Of a stretch of 64,000 nt of DNA, positions 21,476 through 32,227 are shown in pieces. The position numbers and the translations under genes were made by a program. The stretch is taken from the NCBI GenBank assembly GCA_030144725.1, contig JASKMD010000029.1, positions 13,296,700 to 13,360,699 on the forward strand, given 5' to 3'. Source of the DNA: Haematococcus lacustris (taxonomy: Eukaryota; Chlorophyta; Chlorophyceae; Chlamydomonadales; Haematococcaceae). Numbering within the stretch: the first letter of the stretch is position 1; every line of letters starts with the position of its first letter. Below the pieces are notes generated by a model, which searched no databases, was not told where the DNA came from, and saw only the letters and a program-made list of their open reading frames with translations.

Positions 21476-23185
21476 AGCTGCTGGCACCCACGGTGACCGG
21501 CAGTCTGCCAGGCACGGGAACGGTTCCGCTCTGCGCAATGGGTCTTTTAAGTGCTGCTTCACAACACCCACAACGCAAGATGCAGAGTTCTCCGCTGCGG
21601 TGCACTGCGGTACACTTTACGCATGGAGCCCAGTTTTCTCAACGTCATCTTACACAGCCAGCTCAGTCGCACTCTGCCTGCTCATTCAGATGCTGCAGCA
21701 CTATGTATCGCAGGTCAGCTCGCAAGGTGCCGACTGGCACATACAACCCCACTGCCTTGCAATACTCGTTTAACATCTTCACGCTCAGCTTCTTACCCAA
21801 GGTGCACAGCTGATTCACGCTGTCTGGTGCAAATGAGCACAGAAGGGTAAGGCACTCATCGTCCCAATGCTTGTCATCCCTCTTCTGATCAAACATGGGC
21901 ATGGCCTCAAAGGGCTTAGTGATGGCGGGCCTCATACACACACCCCTTGGTGCGGGGGTCATGCATTGGGCACATGCACATGCAGTCTGTGACCACTCGA
22001 CCTGGATCCCTGCAGCAGGGAAGAAACAGCAGTGCATGCTCATAGAGCCGGGGATGGATGATGCAAAGGCATGTGCATCCCGCTGTGGAGCACTGCAAAG
22101 TTTCACCTCCTGTGTGCTCAGCTCCAAGCACCACCGATGACCCACACTTGCTCGTGCACGTTGAGCCTTGCTGGGGTCAGCAGCAGTAGCTGGCTTGTGA
22201 TATGCATTGCAGTGCTGCACAAACCCTGCTGCATTGCACATCCCAACACGATCTGCTAGGATCTCACCCCTCAGCCATTGCTTCACCACCCCTCCCTCTG
22301 AATCATGCCTGCCCTTGAAGTGAGCTGTAGCCCCATAGCTCCACCACACCGGCATGCTGAACCTCTGTGCCATGCCCCAATGCTGTCGCATGGCTGGGGC
22401 GCCCTTGAACTGCGCTGCACACCCACCAGACCACATGTACAACTGCCTCATGTCCATGTCATGCTCTGCCAGCAAGTAACACACCACCTGGTTTACGGCT
22501 GCTTGGGTAATGGTTGCCGACTGCTCCTTCCCATCTGTCATCACATACACGGTGTGCTCCTTGTAGGCCCCCTCTTTGTTCTTGAAGTATGCACACGCCA
22601 CGAGAATGCCTATCTGCTGCGCATGCCAATGCTCTGACATGATCTCAACGCTACGCTCAACAGTCAGCTTCTCTGACCAATCACATGAAATCACAACCTT
22701 CCCATCCTGGCCTGTCTTGACGGCCTCACGGTGCTCACGGAAAACCTGCAGCTGATGATGTGCCAACCGGTGGTGCTTGATGTACTCTGGCATCTGCTTG
22801 TTCAGCATGCCAACAGCATCACTCAAGCTCACCCTCATGCACAGCAGCTCAACCGGCCGGCTGCCTACAGCTGATGATGGCTTTCCATACTAACGCACAG
22901 TGAGCATGACGCCGCCATCTGCATCAGGCTGCAGCTGTAGCTTGTGCGACTTGCAATGGGGGCATGTGCGCAAAGAGCATGCAAGGCCAGGCTGCTGGCC
23001 AAGCTCACAAGGACACAGGAACAACTGCCGCATAGCTGTGGCGCTCAGGGGCTGGGTTTTGCTGGGAGGTGGTGGGACTAGGATGGGGGAGGGGGGAGGG
23101 AGGGGAGGTGGCGAAGGCAGCGGGACAGGCGGAAGGCCAGGAGGGTAGAGGGGAGGGTAGAGGGGTGGGGGAAGGGGGGAAGGGG
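21476..23185. repeat. left arm of 1.7-kb inverted repeat
   Basis: The reverse complement matches 24937-26650 almost base for base. The outer end is set where AGCTGCTGGCACC stops matching (21476 and 26650). The inner end falls in a CCCT-rich (poly-Pro coding) tract. The spacer is about 1.75 kb. Confidence 0.85.
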
Positions 23186-23438
23186 GTTTTGCTATCAGGC
23201 TGTGACCGCAGAAGGCGCAACAGTGTGGGTACTTGCTGTATCTGCTGGAGAACTTCAGCAGCAATTGCCCTGCAGCCAAAGGAAGATAAGGGCAAGGCAG
23301 TTCAACGAAGGTCAGGCTATGGCCATAGCCAGGGCAAGGCTGGTGCAAGGCTGGGCTGGTGCAGGTCAGGGCTGAGGAGTGAAAAGCGCACCTTGCGGTG
23401 GCCCAGTCCTGCTGTTGCTTGGGCATGCTTGGGGGCAT
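21663..23438 (-). pseudogene. transposase-like protein, copy with one nonsense codon
   Basis: Two minus-strand frames, 23438-22890 (182 aa) and 22838-21663 (391 aa), are one reading frame split by a TAG. The other copy has CAG (Gln) at the same place (LTVRQYGKP). The N-terminal part holds a long Pro-rich tract and a Cys-rich ribbon (LFLCPCELG, LRTCPHCKSHKL). The main part has VISCDWSEKL, MWSGGCAAQFKGA and HFKGRHDSEGGVVKQWL, a pattern like the acidic-residue core of RNase-H-fold transposases. Against the second copy I count two amino-acid differences in 391. Stop codons elsewhere include TAG, so recoding of TAG is not supported. Confidence 0.6.
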
Positions 23439-23752
23439 GGTCTGCTCGTCTGCTCCTCAGTGGTGTGTCTGCACGACAACACACACAGGAGTGTAAAGGC
23501 AGCACAACACTCGTTAGAGGGATGGCCTCGACCGAACAAACGCAGTAAAGGCCCTACCGCAACGCGCGAACTAAAACTGCCCCAGAAACTCTGATGGTCT
23601 GACTGACCTCAACCTCCTTACTCCAACAGAGTGTGATGTGGTGCTTCCACCAGGGTGCTAGGTGGAATGGGCCAAAACAGGCTGCAACCTGAGTGTGCAA
23701 CTGATGTTGTTCAGCTGCCTTGCCATGTCAGCCCATCATCCAGCAGGGTCAC

Positions 23753-24290
23753 TCACATGATGGGCTCCTCGGCAAGTGAGGTCGCAGGCTTGGTGGCAGG
23801 CCTGGTGAGGATGGAGAGCCCCGGTAGGTGCATCAGTGCCGGCAGGGCTGGGTGGTGCTGGCTGGACCCCTGCAGCTGGGACTGTGATGGGTGCGAGATG
23901 TCTGGGAGATGGTGGGGGCAGGGCGCATGGGCTGGCCTAGGCTGTGCAGGTGCTTGCGTGGGTGTGGAGCAGAGAGGGGGCATGGGCTGGAGGTGGCTGG
24001 CTGGCTCCTGCCCCAGCAGCTGCTGGCCCACGGCATGCGCAGCCGCAGCAGCCTCAGCACATGTTCTGTGGGCCAGTGGAACCTGTTGAGGCACCAGGTT
24101 GCTGCAGGCCCTGATGACTTCAGACATCATGGCTGTGACCTGGCCAATGGCTGTGTGACTGCGTCCAGAGCTGTAGAAAGCTGCCTCCCCCTCCACATGG
24201 ATCTCCACCCAGCCAGTGCTGCCAGCTGGCGTAGACCTCACACAACACGCACAGCGGGCAGCCTGGCCCCCCTGCCATTTGTAGGGGTGG
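23753..24290 (-). CDS. possible N-terminal exon of the transposase-like gene
   Basis: Open minus-strand stretch reading WQGGQAARCACCVRSTP, then GWVEIHVEGEAAFYSSGRSH and IGQVTAMMSEVIRACSNL before a Pro/His-rich low-complexity tail. It lies upstream of the left transposase-like copy on the same strand and is absent from the right copy, so it may be the original 5' exon or a separate gene. No function recognised. Confidence 0.35.
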
Positions 24291-24765
24291 GATTTGGAGT
24301 AAACCCCTCTTGGGAAATCTTGGGAAGTGTTGAGAACTTGGCAGGGGGTCCACAGTTGAGTTCCCTAGCTATTGACGCAGGGCTGGAGACTTCGATTCAC
24401 TTCGATGGTTGCCAGACTGGCATCAGCAGAGTGGGGCAGCACGGAGGATTTAGCCCACCTCTTGGAGCCCAGTTTCCAAGGGATCGGTGCAGTGGCCACT
24501 GCTGTGCTCCTACTGTGGTCTCCTCCTAGTTTCAGAGCCCCTGGGCCAGCGCATGTTGGTCACGATGTTGGACATGAAGTCGGGCTCCTCGCACATCGCG
24601 CACTATCCATCGCGTTGAGCAGGGACTCACTGGTACTGGGTCAACGTACATCAAGTCCGCAGGCACGGTAGGGTCGGATACCCGACAACATGCCCGACCA
24701 GCTCAGCGTGTGGCTCAGCGCGGCCGCATTCCGACGCTTCAATCCGCGTGTAAATCCGTGCAGAA

Positions 24766-26463
24766 ATGAGTCCGGAAAAGCCGTTGTCCCTTATCGTTAA
24801 GTTGATGCCCCCCCTGTTGCTGAGGAGGAGGACGAAGTCATCACCGTGGCTGCCACTCCCTTCATCGACCCACTTGGCGAATTCGAGCAGCAGGAACATA
24901 GGTGGCAAGCAGAGCAAGAGCGTCAGCCTTGGCAGGCCGCCCTTCCACCCTTCCCCCCTTCCCCCACCCCTCTATCCTCCCCTCTCTGGCCTTCCGCCTG
25001 TCCCGCTGCATTCACCACCTCCCCTCCCCCCCAACTCCCCCATCCTAATCCCACCACCTCCCAGCAAAACCCAGCCCCTGAGCTCCACAGCTATGCGGCA
25101 GTTGTTCCTGTGTCCTTGTGAGCTTGGCCAGCAGCCTGGCCTTGCATGCTCTTTGCGCACATGCCACCATTGCAAGTCGCGCAAGCTGCAGCTGCAGCCT
25201 GATGCAGATGGCGGCGTCATGCTCACTGTGCGTCAGTATGGAAAGCCATCATCAGCTGTAGGCAGCTGGCCGGTTGAGCTGCTGTGCATGAGGGTGAGCT
25301 TGAGTGATGCTGTTGGCATGCTGAACAAGCAGATGCCAGAGTACATCAAGCACCACCGGTTGGCACATCATCAGCTGCAGGTTTTCCGTGAGCACCGTGA
25401 GGCCGTCAAGACAGGCCAGGATGGGAAGGTTGTGATTTCATGTGATTGGTCAGAGAAGCTGACTGTTGAGCGTAGCGTTGAGATCATGTCAGAGCATTGG
25501 CATGCGCAGCAGATAGGCATTCTCGTGGCGTGTGCATACTTCAAGAACAAAGAGGGGGCCTACAAGGAGCACACCGTGTATGTGATGACAGATGGGAAGG
25601 AGCAGTCGGCAACCATTACCCAAGCAGCCGTAAACCAGGTGGTGTGTTACTTGCTGGCAGAGCATGACATGGACATGAGGCAGTTGTACATGTGGTCTGG
25701 TGGGTGTGCAGCGCAGTTCAAGGGCGCCCCAGCCATGCGACAGCATTGGGGCATGGCACAGAGGTTCAGCATGCCGGTGTGGTGGAGCTATGGGGCTACA
25801 GCTCACTTCAAGGGCAGGCATGATTCAGAGGGAGGGGTGGTGAAGCAATGGCTGAGGGGTGAGATCCTAGCAGATCGTGTTGGGATGTGCAATGCATCAG
25901 GGTTTGTGCAGCACTGCAATGCATATCACAAGCCAGCTACTGCTGCTGACCCCAGCAAGGCTCACCGTGCACGAGCAAGTGTGGGTCATCGGTGGTGCTT
26001 GGAGCTGAGCACACAGGAGGTGAAGCTTTGCAGTGCTCCACAGCGGGATGCACATGCCTTTGCATCATCCATCCCCGGCTCTATGAGCATGCACTGCTGT
26101 TTCTTCCCTGCTGCAGGGATCCAGGTCGAGTGGTCACAGACTGCATGTGCATGTGCCCAATGCATGACCCCCGCACCAAGGGGTGTGTGTATGAGGCCCG
26201 CCATCACTAAGCCCTTTGAGGCCATGCCCATGTTCGATCAGAAGAGGGATGACAAGCATTGGGACGATGAGTGCCTTACCCTTCTGTGCTCATTTGCACC
26301 AGACAGCGTGAATCAGCTGTGCACCTTGGGTAAGAAGCTGAGCGTGAAGATGTTAAACGAGTATTGCAAGGCAGTGGGGTTGTATGTGCCAGTCGGCACC
26401 TTGCGAGCTGACCTGCGATACATAGTGCTGCAGCATCTGAATGAGCAGGCAGAGTGCGACTGA
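24766..26463 (+). CDS. transposase-like protein, intact copy (565 aa)
   Basis: Single frame from ATG 24766 to TGA 26463. The first 50 residues come from unique sequence outside the inverted repeat, so this start may be a local replacement. Then follow a Pro-rich tract, a Cys-rich ribbon (CPCELG, CHHCKSRKL) and the core domain: ISCDWSEKL, a region with HWHAQQIGILVACAYF, MWSGGCAAQFKGAPAM and TAHFKGRHDSEGGVVKQWL, ending in a Cys/Trp-rich C-terminal part. I know similar WH/DG-CAAQYK/GKGxxDGxGG-type proteins only as uncharacterised, transposon-derived eukaryotic proteins; a DDE/RNase-H fold is inference. The second motif has Ser-Gly-Gly where related proteins often have Ser-Asp-Gly. A captive host gene is an alternative. 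Confidence 0.6.
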   Translation: MSPEKPLSLIVKLMPPLLLRRRTKSSPWLPLPSSTHLANSSSRNIGGKQSKSVSLGRPPFHPSPLPPPLYPPLSGLPPVPLHSPPPLPPNSPILIPPPPSKTQPLSSTAMRQLFLCPCELGQQPGLACSLRTCHHCKSRKLQLQPDADGGVMLTVRQYGKPSSAVGSWPVELLCMRVSLSDAVGMLNKQMPEYIKHHRLAHHQLQVFREHREAVKTGQDGKVVISCDWSEKLTVERSVEIMSEHWHAQQIGILVACAYFKNKEGAYKEHTVYVMTDGKEQSATITQAAVNQVVCYLLAEHDMDMRQLYMWSGGCAAQFKGAPAMRQHWGMAQRFSMPVWWSYGATAHFKGRHDSEGGVVKQWLRGEILADRVGMCNASGFVQHCNAYHKPATAADPSKAHRARASVGHRWCLELSTQEVKLCSAPQRDAHAFASSIPGSMSMHCCFFPAAGIQVEWSQTACACAQCMTPAPRGVCMRPAITKPFEAMPMFDQKRDDKHWDDECLTLLCSFAPDSVNQLCTLGKKLSVKMLNEYCKAVGLYVPVGTLRADLRYIVLQHLNEQAECD

Positions 26464-26650
26464 GCTGGCTGTGTAAGATGACGTTGAGAAAACTGGGCTC
26501 CATGCGTAAAGTGTACCGCAGTGCACCGCAGCGGAGAACTCTGCATCTTGCGTTGTGGGTGTTGTGAAGCAGCACTTAAAAGACCCATTGCGCAGAGCGG
26601 AACCGTTCCCGTGCCTGGCAGACTGCCGGTCACCGTGGGTGCCAGCAGCT
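24937..26650. repeat. right arm of 1.7-kb inverted repeat
   Basis: Partner of 21476-23185. Beyond 26650 the sequences differ completely (GCGCAGGCGCAAGCGCGG here). No target duplication or short terminal repeat was seen at either outer edge. Confidence 0.85.
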
Positions 26651-27801
26651 CGGGCGCGCAGGCGCAAGCGCGGCGCAGAGATAAGGCATTTCGCGACAAA
26701 ATGACAACTCAACTCTCACCAGGCACGCCGCAAAGTCAAATGTCCCTTACGTGGTTGAGGATGCAAGGGTGGCAGCAGCTGCAGCAGCAGCCTGCTGGGG
26801 CACAGTAATGAGCCCCCCTTCGATCTATCATCAGCTCACACACGCGCAAATTTCTCAAGCCAACTCTAGGCTATAACCCTGTCACAGGGGTCAGGCATTA
26901 CTTCAGGGATTCTAATATGACTTTGCGCTGCTACTTGTTGCCCCGCTCGGCTGACGAGGGAGGTACAGCAGTTGTTGTAGCAGTCCGAACCGAAGGCACT
27001 CTTACGTGCATGGGCATATCCTACAATTCTTGGTCCGTTGAATTTCTCGCACGCACGCACTCACCTTAACATACTCGCTGCACAGAACCTCTCCTCACTA
27101 GCATGGCACCCGAGGCTGGAGCATTTCGGTTCACCTGGCCTGACTATCTGTCCTGGCCGGCTGTCGGCCTTCACGCGCTCATACGCTGTGTGCAACCCTA
27201 CAGCTCCCCAGCAACCCATCTGAGACAAGGGCTCCAGAATCGCAGCTCGGAGTCGCCCTGGAGACAAGAGCTGAAATCCTGGGTTCTCGGCGCCGTGCAG
27301 CTGGGTGGTCTCATCAGCTGTACCAATCAGCTACTGAGCCCCGCAGTAGGTGGACACCGCATCACTGCACAAAACTAGTGCCTGGAGCGCACACTACAAC
27401 CATACACCTGACAACTGTGTGCAGGGACCTGGAGGTTGCGACCACAACCCAGTCGAGCGATGTGCAAATTGTGTGAGCAGTGTCCCTTTCCTGCTAGTGG
27501 GCGCCCATGCACTAGAACAACGTCAAACGTGTGCTGGCAAGGTTAGTTCAGCGTGGTTGTGATGTGATGCAGACCCACATCATGGGCCATGATCATGGGA
27601 TGTCATGGTGATCATCCACGACATCACACAGCACGTGTCACCTTGCAGCACTGAGCAACCTAATGTTATTCATGCTGGAACCCATGCATGTACACAGGAG
27701 ATAGTGCAAACATGCGCAACACCTGATGCTGCTGACTAGCACACCTGAAGATTTTACTCTACATGCCTCATGCGTGCTCATGGCTGGGATGCTGATTGCA
27801 G
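26651..27801. other. region upstream of membrane-protein exons
   Basis: May contain 5' exons of the next gene (for example an open stretch around 27250-27330 reading SWVLGAVQLGGLISCTNQLL, hydrophobic), but no confident splice chain. CATGATC/GATCATG-rich short palindromes lie near 27580-27630. Confidence 0.3.
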
Positions 27802-28626
27802 GTCTGGGGTGCAAGCATGTGTGCTGTTGGTGCCGCATCAATAAATTTCCATGCCTCCAAAGGTCAGCAAAGGCGGCACTGGGCACGGCGTCTTGACTAC
27901 TGGGTGAGTTACTGGCTGATCGCAACACAGGCTGCATCAGCTTGCTCCTTGTGCTAAATGCACACTGACATGCAAGGACATATCAGTAGCAACCATTGCC
28001 TGTGGCGCTACGTCTGCAGTCTATCGCCATGGCTTCCAACTTGATGACTAGGGCGCTGTACCCTGATACACCACTCGCAATCACAGTGGCAAGCTGCCTG
28101 GCCGTCCCTTTCAAGCCCTTCCTGGTCTCTTTTGCAAACTCTGCTGCTATGGAGCTCAAGTTTTTGCGGCGGTAAGCTGATGTTGCTGCTGGTGGTGACA
28201 AGTGCTGTGGCAAATGCCACTAGTGCTGCCCTACTGCACATCACATCACACCTTGGTGCCCTGTGGCTCTGTCAGTTGGCACGGGTTGCACTATGTTCCT
28301 GCATGGCCTTGTGTCAGGGCTGCACACCAGACCTGCTGCCCTGTGTATGCAGAGCCTGCCAAAACAAGGATTTGGAGCAGCCTCAACGTCTGCATGCAGC
28401 TGCTGGGGTGGCTGGGCTAGCCATGTTTGCGCTTGAGGAGTTCATGCCTGAGCTGCCATTAGTGCACTGTGCATGGCACTGCTTGTCAGCAACAGCTGTG
28501 GCCACAGTCAACCACCTCATGGCCGACACTGAGCAGCAGGAGCAGCAGGAGCAGCAGGAGCAGCAAAGGCCGCGTCAAGGCAGCCTACGGCTCAAAGGAG
28601 GCACAAAAGCTGAATGGCTGCTGTGA
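27802..28626 (+). CDS. CREST/PAQR-like multi-pass membrane protein, C-terminal part
   Basis: Three exons join in phase: 27802-27903, 28020-28171 and 28353-28626 (TGA). Diagnostic residues of the CREST superfamily (alkaline ceramidases, PAQR receptors, Per1, TMEM8) occur in order: Ser and His in AASINFHASKG, Asp in RRLDYWSIAMASNL, and an H-x3-H in LPLVHCAWHCLSATAV. Hydrophobic segments between them fit transmembrane helices. These residues form a zinc site in the known hydrolases of the superfamily, so a lipid amidase-like activity is possible. The tail is hydrophilic with a QQE repeat. The 5' exons, with the first helices, were not identified, so the member family cannot be settled. Confidence 0.5.
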
Positions 28627-29240
28627 AGCAGTCATGGAGGCAGCGGCGAGTGATGCATCATACGAGTGATGCATCACAGCAGGGTATGGGAATAGGTGAT
28701 GTGCTGATGGCGACTAGCGACAACGAAGTGAATGACTCCTCCCCCTTTGTGCTCTGCATCTTAGGTCATGGAAGAGCACAAGCTGGGGTGCTCTGGACAC
28801 ACTTTCTCCCCTCACATTACATTGCGTGCCTCAATATGTGGATCTCCAGGTCTCTGCCAGTGGGCAATGCTGCATAGTGTGTAGGGTTGGTTATGGCACT
28901 GCTCCTCGCAACTGCGGGCCTGCAGTCGTAGAAACCAACCGGAGTTGACAAGGATGAATGACGGTAGGCGTCATCTCTGCTGTCCACATGTACCACTTAG
29001 GCTTCGCACATTCTGTTTAAGCTGATTGTTGTCAGGCACATATCCTGCGAATGATTGGTTCACAAACAATGCATCAACAACTAAAACATCTGTAATCTTC
29101 TAACAAGGGACTGTAATGTCTTTTGACAGTTTGATTTAGTGAGCAACACCAGGTGTACAAGTGTTGTAGAGAATGGACACTGGACAAGGCTCACGACATG
29201 GGCGCAGTACTTTGCGTGCAACTGATGCTCACCTACTCCA
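28627..29240. other. intergenic region
   Basis: No gene seen. Moderately AT-rich around 28960-29220. Confidence 0.35.
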
Positions 29241-29340
29241 TCATGTGGCATAGCATTTAGTATGCCAGCTGGGCCATGGTCTTAAACACTGATGACGGCC
29301 AGGGGCAAATGGCCATGGTCACTGCCACTAATGTCACCTA
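29240..29340. repeat. dispersed repeat, also at 49610-49710
   Basis: TTTAGTATGCCAG, TCTTAA-CACTGATGACGG and CAGGGGCAAATGG recur in the same order near 49630-49690. It flanks Fanzor-like material in both places, so it may be part of a larger element family. Confidence 0.6.
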
Positions 29341-29342
29341 TG

Positions 29343-30110
29343 ACAGCCCCCTTGTCCCTCACTAAAGCCTCCATTTGAGCCGGACCAGTAGTGGCAACTA
29401 GCGGGAATACTAGGGACCACTAGTGGCCCGACTCAAATGGTGTTAATGGGCTGTGTGGAGTATACCCACTGTGCATGAGTGCCTACCACCTACACCATTG
29501 CCTGACCCGTTAGGGCTATTGTGTAGAGTTGGCATGAAAACATGCACTGATTGTGCTGCATTGCAGTCCCTGTCCAGCCACCTGCCTGGCTGTGGTGCTG
29601 GCTTGGCTTTGGCAGCCTTGCTCTTGGGCTCAGCTGCATGCTCAGCCTTTGTGGGCTGGGTGGGCTCAGCTGCCTGCTCAGCCTCGGTGTGCTTGCTGCA
29701 CTTGGCTGGCGGGGGAGTGCTGGGCCCTGGCTCTGAGGCTGCTGCCGGTGTGGCTTCCTGGCTGCTGCATGGGGCCTGTGGGGGCTTGCGGGGGGCCATT
29801 ACCGGGCACCACATCAGGCCCGCACTGGCAGGTAACACTGCTGGCTCCATGCTGGATGCAGCAGGCGGGGTTCCACCTGCCCTGCTGGGGGCTTCCAGCC
29901 TGCGGGTCTTGTGGCACTGAGTGTGTTCAGCTCCACCTCACAGGGCTGCTTGCCATTCACTGCTGACTGACCCGGGTGGTGCGATGCTCATCCACAAGCA
30001 CCACCCTCCCCGCAGCTGGTCTGAGCCCCTGGGCCGCAACACCGCATCGGCACCCCAACCTCCCCCAATACAGCCAGCACCCCAACCTCCCCCATTAGTC
30101 GCTTAATTGT
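29343..30110 (-). pseudogene. Fanzor-like copy E, 3' fragment with end deletion
   Basis: Retains the conserved downstream non-coding block and hairpin (29343-29545). It then jumps straight into the RuvC-III segment (GRWLDRDCNAAQ near 29560), losing the C-terminal residues and stop found in copy B. Upstream it keeps the Lys/Ala/Pro linker (AAKAKPAPQPG), LMWCPVMAPRK and the region matching VDEHRTTRV near 29970-30000. It ends near 30110, where the 3' non-coding part of copy A begins. It cannot encode an active nuclease. Confidence 0.65.
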
Positions 30111-30255
30111 CACTTTGTTGTTAAACTAAGCTAAGAAAACTATATTCAAATTTTTTAACAACTAAGAAAACAATAGACAGGGGACAAATCCTCACTGCTG
30201 CTGTCAGTGTTAGCCTATCGTAATGAGGCTAACACCCTTTGTAAACTACTAGGCT
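30110..30255 (-). ncRNA. conserved 3' flank of Fanzor copy A with hairpin; candidate guide-RNA region
   Basis: Directly downstream of the copy A stop. Matches 49432-49560 (ACAATAGACAGGGGACAAAT and following). Contains a perfect 10-bp stem, GTGTTAGCCT (30207-30216) with AGGCTAACAC (30226-30235), 9-base loop. In TnpB/Fanzor systems the omegaRNA comes from this position; transcription here is inference. Confidence 0.3.
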
Positions 30256-31785
30256 CTATGCGTTGTTGCGGGCCCGGCCATCAATGCCCCTCCGGTATTC
30301 TGCATCACGGTGCAGCCGCTGCCTGCCCTCGGGCAACCGGTCATTGACCAACTTGTAGCCCTGCTGGTACTCCTTGCCAACGGGGGCAGAGCCTCCAAGC
30401 CCTCATAGCTGCACAGCTCCAGGGGGCGCTGCATGCTCTCCCCAATGCGCTGCAAGTTCAGGCATCCGTTGGTGTCCCGGTCCAGCTACCTGCCCCATGG
30501 GTGGGCCTGGGGTCGAGGGACTGGACCAGGTTCAGCAGGGAGAGGCTGGTCCTAGGCAGGGGGGGCTGGGGGAGGGGAGGTCGGTTGGGCGGCACCTCAT
30601 GGCACCACAGCAGGCCCCGCACATACTTCCCATGCCGCTGGCTCCAGGCTGGGCACACCAGCCGCTGGATGACCGGGCCTGCTGGGGGTACCCAGTCTTC
30701 GGACCTAGGCCGGTTACGTGGCAGGTGCAGCTCACAAGGCTGGGGGGTATGCACAGACGAGCTGACACGGCTGGTGCGGAACTCATCCACGATCACCAGC
30801 CTGTCAGGTCTGTCAAACGTGCTGGGCTTGCTAGGCTGCTCCACCACCTTGCGAAACCCATCCTGCACTCCCATGGCCTTCCACCCACCCTGGCTGAAGC
30901 AGCCCGCTCTTAGGAACACCGCCACTCCCCTCTCCCGGCCGTTGTGCTGGTGTGACACCCACTTCATGCCCTCCATCACCTGCAGGTCAGGTCAGGTCAG
31001 GTCAGCTCCTCATCCAGCTCCTTGAGCTTGGCACCCAGCCAGGCGCTGCTAGCCTGCTCATACACCGCCACCTCACCGGGCAACAACTTAATGCCGCGGT
31101 GATGGGGGCCATGCATCATGTGCTCCAGCTCACTGGCAGTGGTGAGCAGATCCATGGCAGCCTTAATCTGTGCCAACAGCTTGGGTCCCCGGATGCCCAG
31201 CTGCACTGGGAGAGGCAGCTGGGCTGGGGCGGTTGCAGAGCAGGGGGAACTGCGTGTGGCAAGGCGGGGTTGAGTATAGGGAAGGCAGGCTGGGTCAGGT
31301 GGGGGAGGGGGGCCTGGGGCTGGACCTGCTGCTGGGAAGCCTTGACCGGGCTGGCCTAGGAAGGACTGGAGCAGCATGTTATGCACAGGCATGCTGTTAG
31401 GCAACACTGTTTGCTGCCGATGGTCATGCGCTGGTTCATCTCAGCCACAACTGCGTCAGCTTGAGCTGGGTTGAGATCAGGCCCGGCTGCCTCCACAAGG
31501 CCACGCAAGGCAGCCTTGATGACCTGGCGCCGCTGACCAATTACTACCTTGACAGCTTACCCTTGCCCCTGGTCTTGCTGCCCACTGCCACTGCCACCTG
31601 CAGACACGGGATGGCATAGCACACGCACAGCAGCTTGATGTACGGAGTCACAATGTCGCGTGGCGCACACTGCGTCGCGTCGTCAGTTAGCGTTGGGGTC
31701 CCTAGCCTTTCGTCGGGCTTTGCGGCTTACCGGCTGCGCTCTGTGCGGGGGAGACGGGGCGCTTGCGTTTCGTTTTCGGGGACAT
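30256..31785 (-). pseudogene. Fanzor-like copy A, internally deleted
   Basis: Starts with an NLS-like MSPKTKRKRPVSPAQSAA (31785, followed by a GT donor). It continues with a helical stretch (VVIGQRRQVIKAALRGLVEA near 31550) and a Pro-rich part. A CTGAC-repeat 3' splice site near 30985-31010 leads into MEGMKWVSHQHNGRERGVAVFL, CFSQGGWKAMGVQ and VIVDEFRTSRVS (near 30790). The RuvC-III segment LDRDTNGCLNLQRIGES is present near 30440-30485 but in a different frame from its upstream part. A further shift precedes the tail GKEYQQGYKLVNDRLP...IDGRARNNA and its TAG. No RuvC-I (GIDPG-type) motif was found. So this copy looks dead, with at least two frame changes and a lost domain. Confidence 0.6.
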
Positions 31786-31967
31786 CACAGGGATCCAAGC
31801 GGAGTGGCCGTGCTGGGAGGTGCATCAGGTCGCCATCCAACCGGAGTGCCGGTAACCGGAGTGGGGCGGAAGTGATGTCCATCACACACTTTACAACGTT
31901 CTGCTGCCCACTGCCACCCCTTGCTGCCCACTGCCCACTGCCCACTGCCCACTGCCCACTGCACCTT

Positions 31968-32227
31968 GCAGCCCCCTTGTCCCTCACTGAAGCCTCCATT
32001 TGAGCCGGACCAGTAGTGGCAACTAGCGGGAATACTAGGGACCACTAGTGGCCCGACTCAAATGGTGTAAATGGGCTGTGTGGAGTATACTCAACGCACA
32101 TGGGCATGGTGCATGAGTGCCTACCACCTACACTATTGCCTGACCCGTTAGGGCTATTGTGTAGAGTTGGCATGACAAGACATGCACTAATGTAAGCTGA
32201 TGACAGCTCAACAAACGGGGACACACA
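31968..32227 (-). ncRNA. conserved 3' end of Fanzor copy B with 68-bp hairpin; candidate guide-RNA scaffold
   Basis: About 260 non-coding bases directly downstream of the copy B stop are nearly identical in copy E (29343-29545) and recognisable in copy D (46081-46317). The end-proximal part (31997-32064) is an imperfect inverted repeat: CATTTGAGCCGGACCAGTAGTGG against its partner ending CCCGACTCAAATG, 20 of 23 arm positions complementary. Conservation of a structured non-coding block next to the nuclease ORF is what a reRNA/omegaRNA would give. It could instead be only a transposon end recognised by a transposase. Confidence 0.4.

Noticed and set aside
22870..22895. TAG read as glutamine (alternative genetic code)
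   Set aside because: Other genes here end in TAG (OPR, SerRS, J protein), and the sister copy has CAG, so a mutation is simpler.
21663..26463. Assignment of the inverted-repeat gene to the KDZ transposase group
   Set aside because: The Asp-Ile-Ala-Cys type motifs expected for that group are not present.
21263..27012. Shared ACTCTTACGTGCAT near 21268 and 26998 as element boundaries
   Set aside because: A short direct match outside the inverted repeat arms, with no symmetry to them; probably chance.
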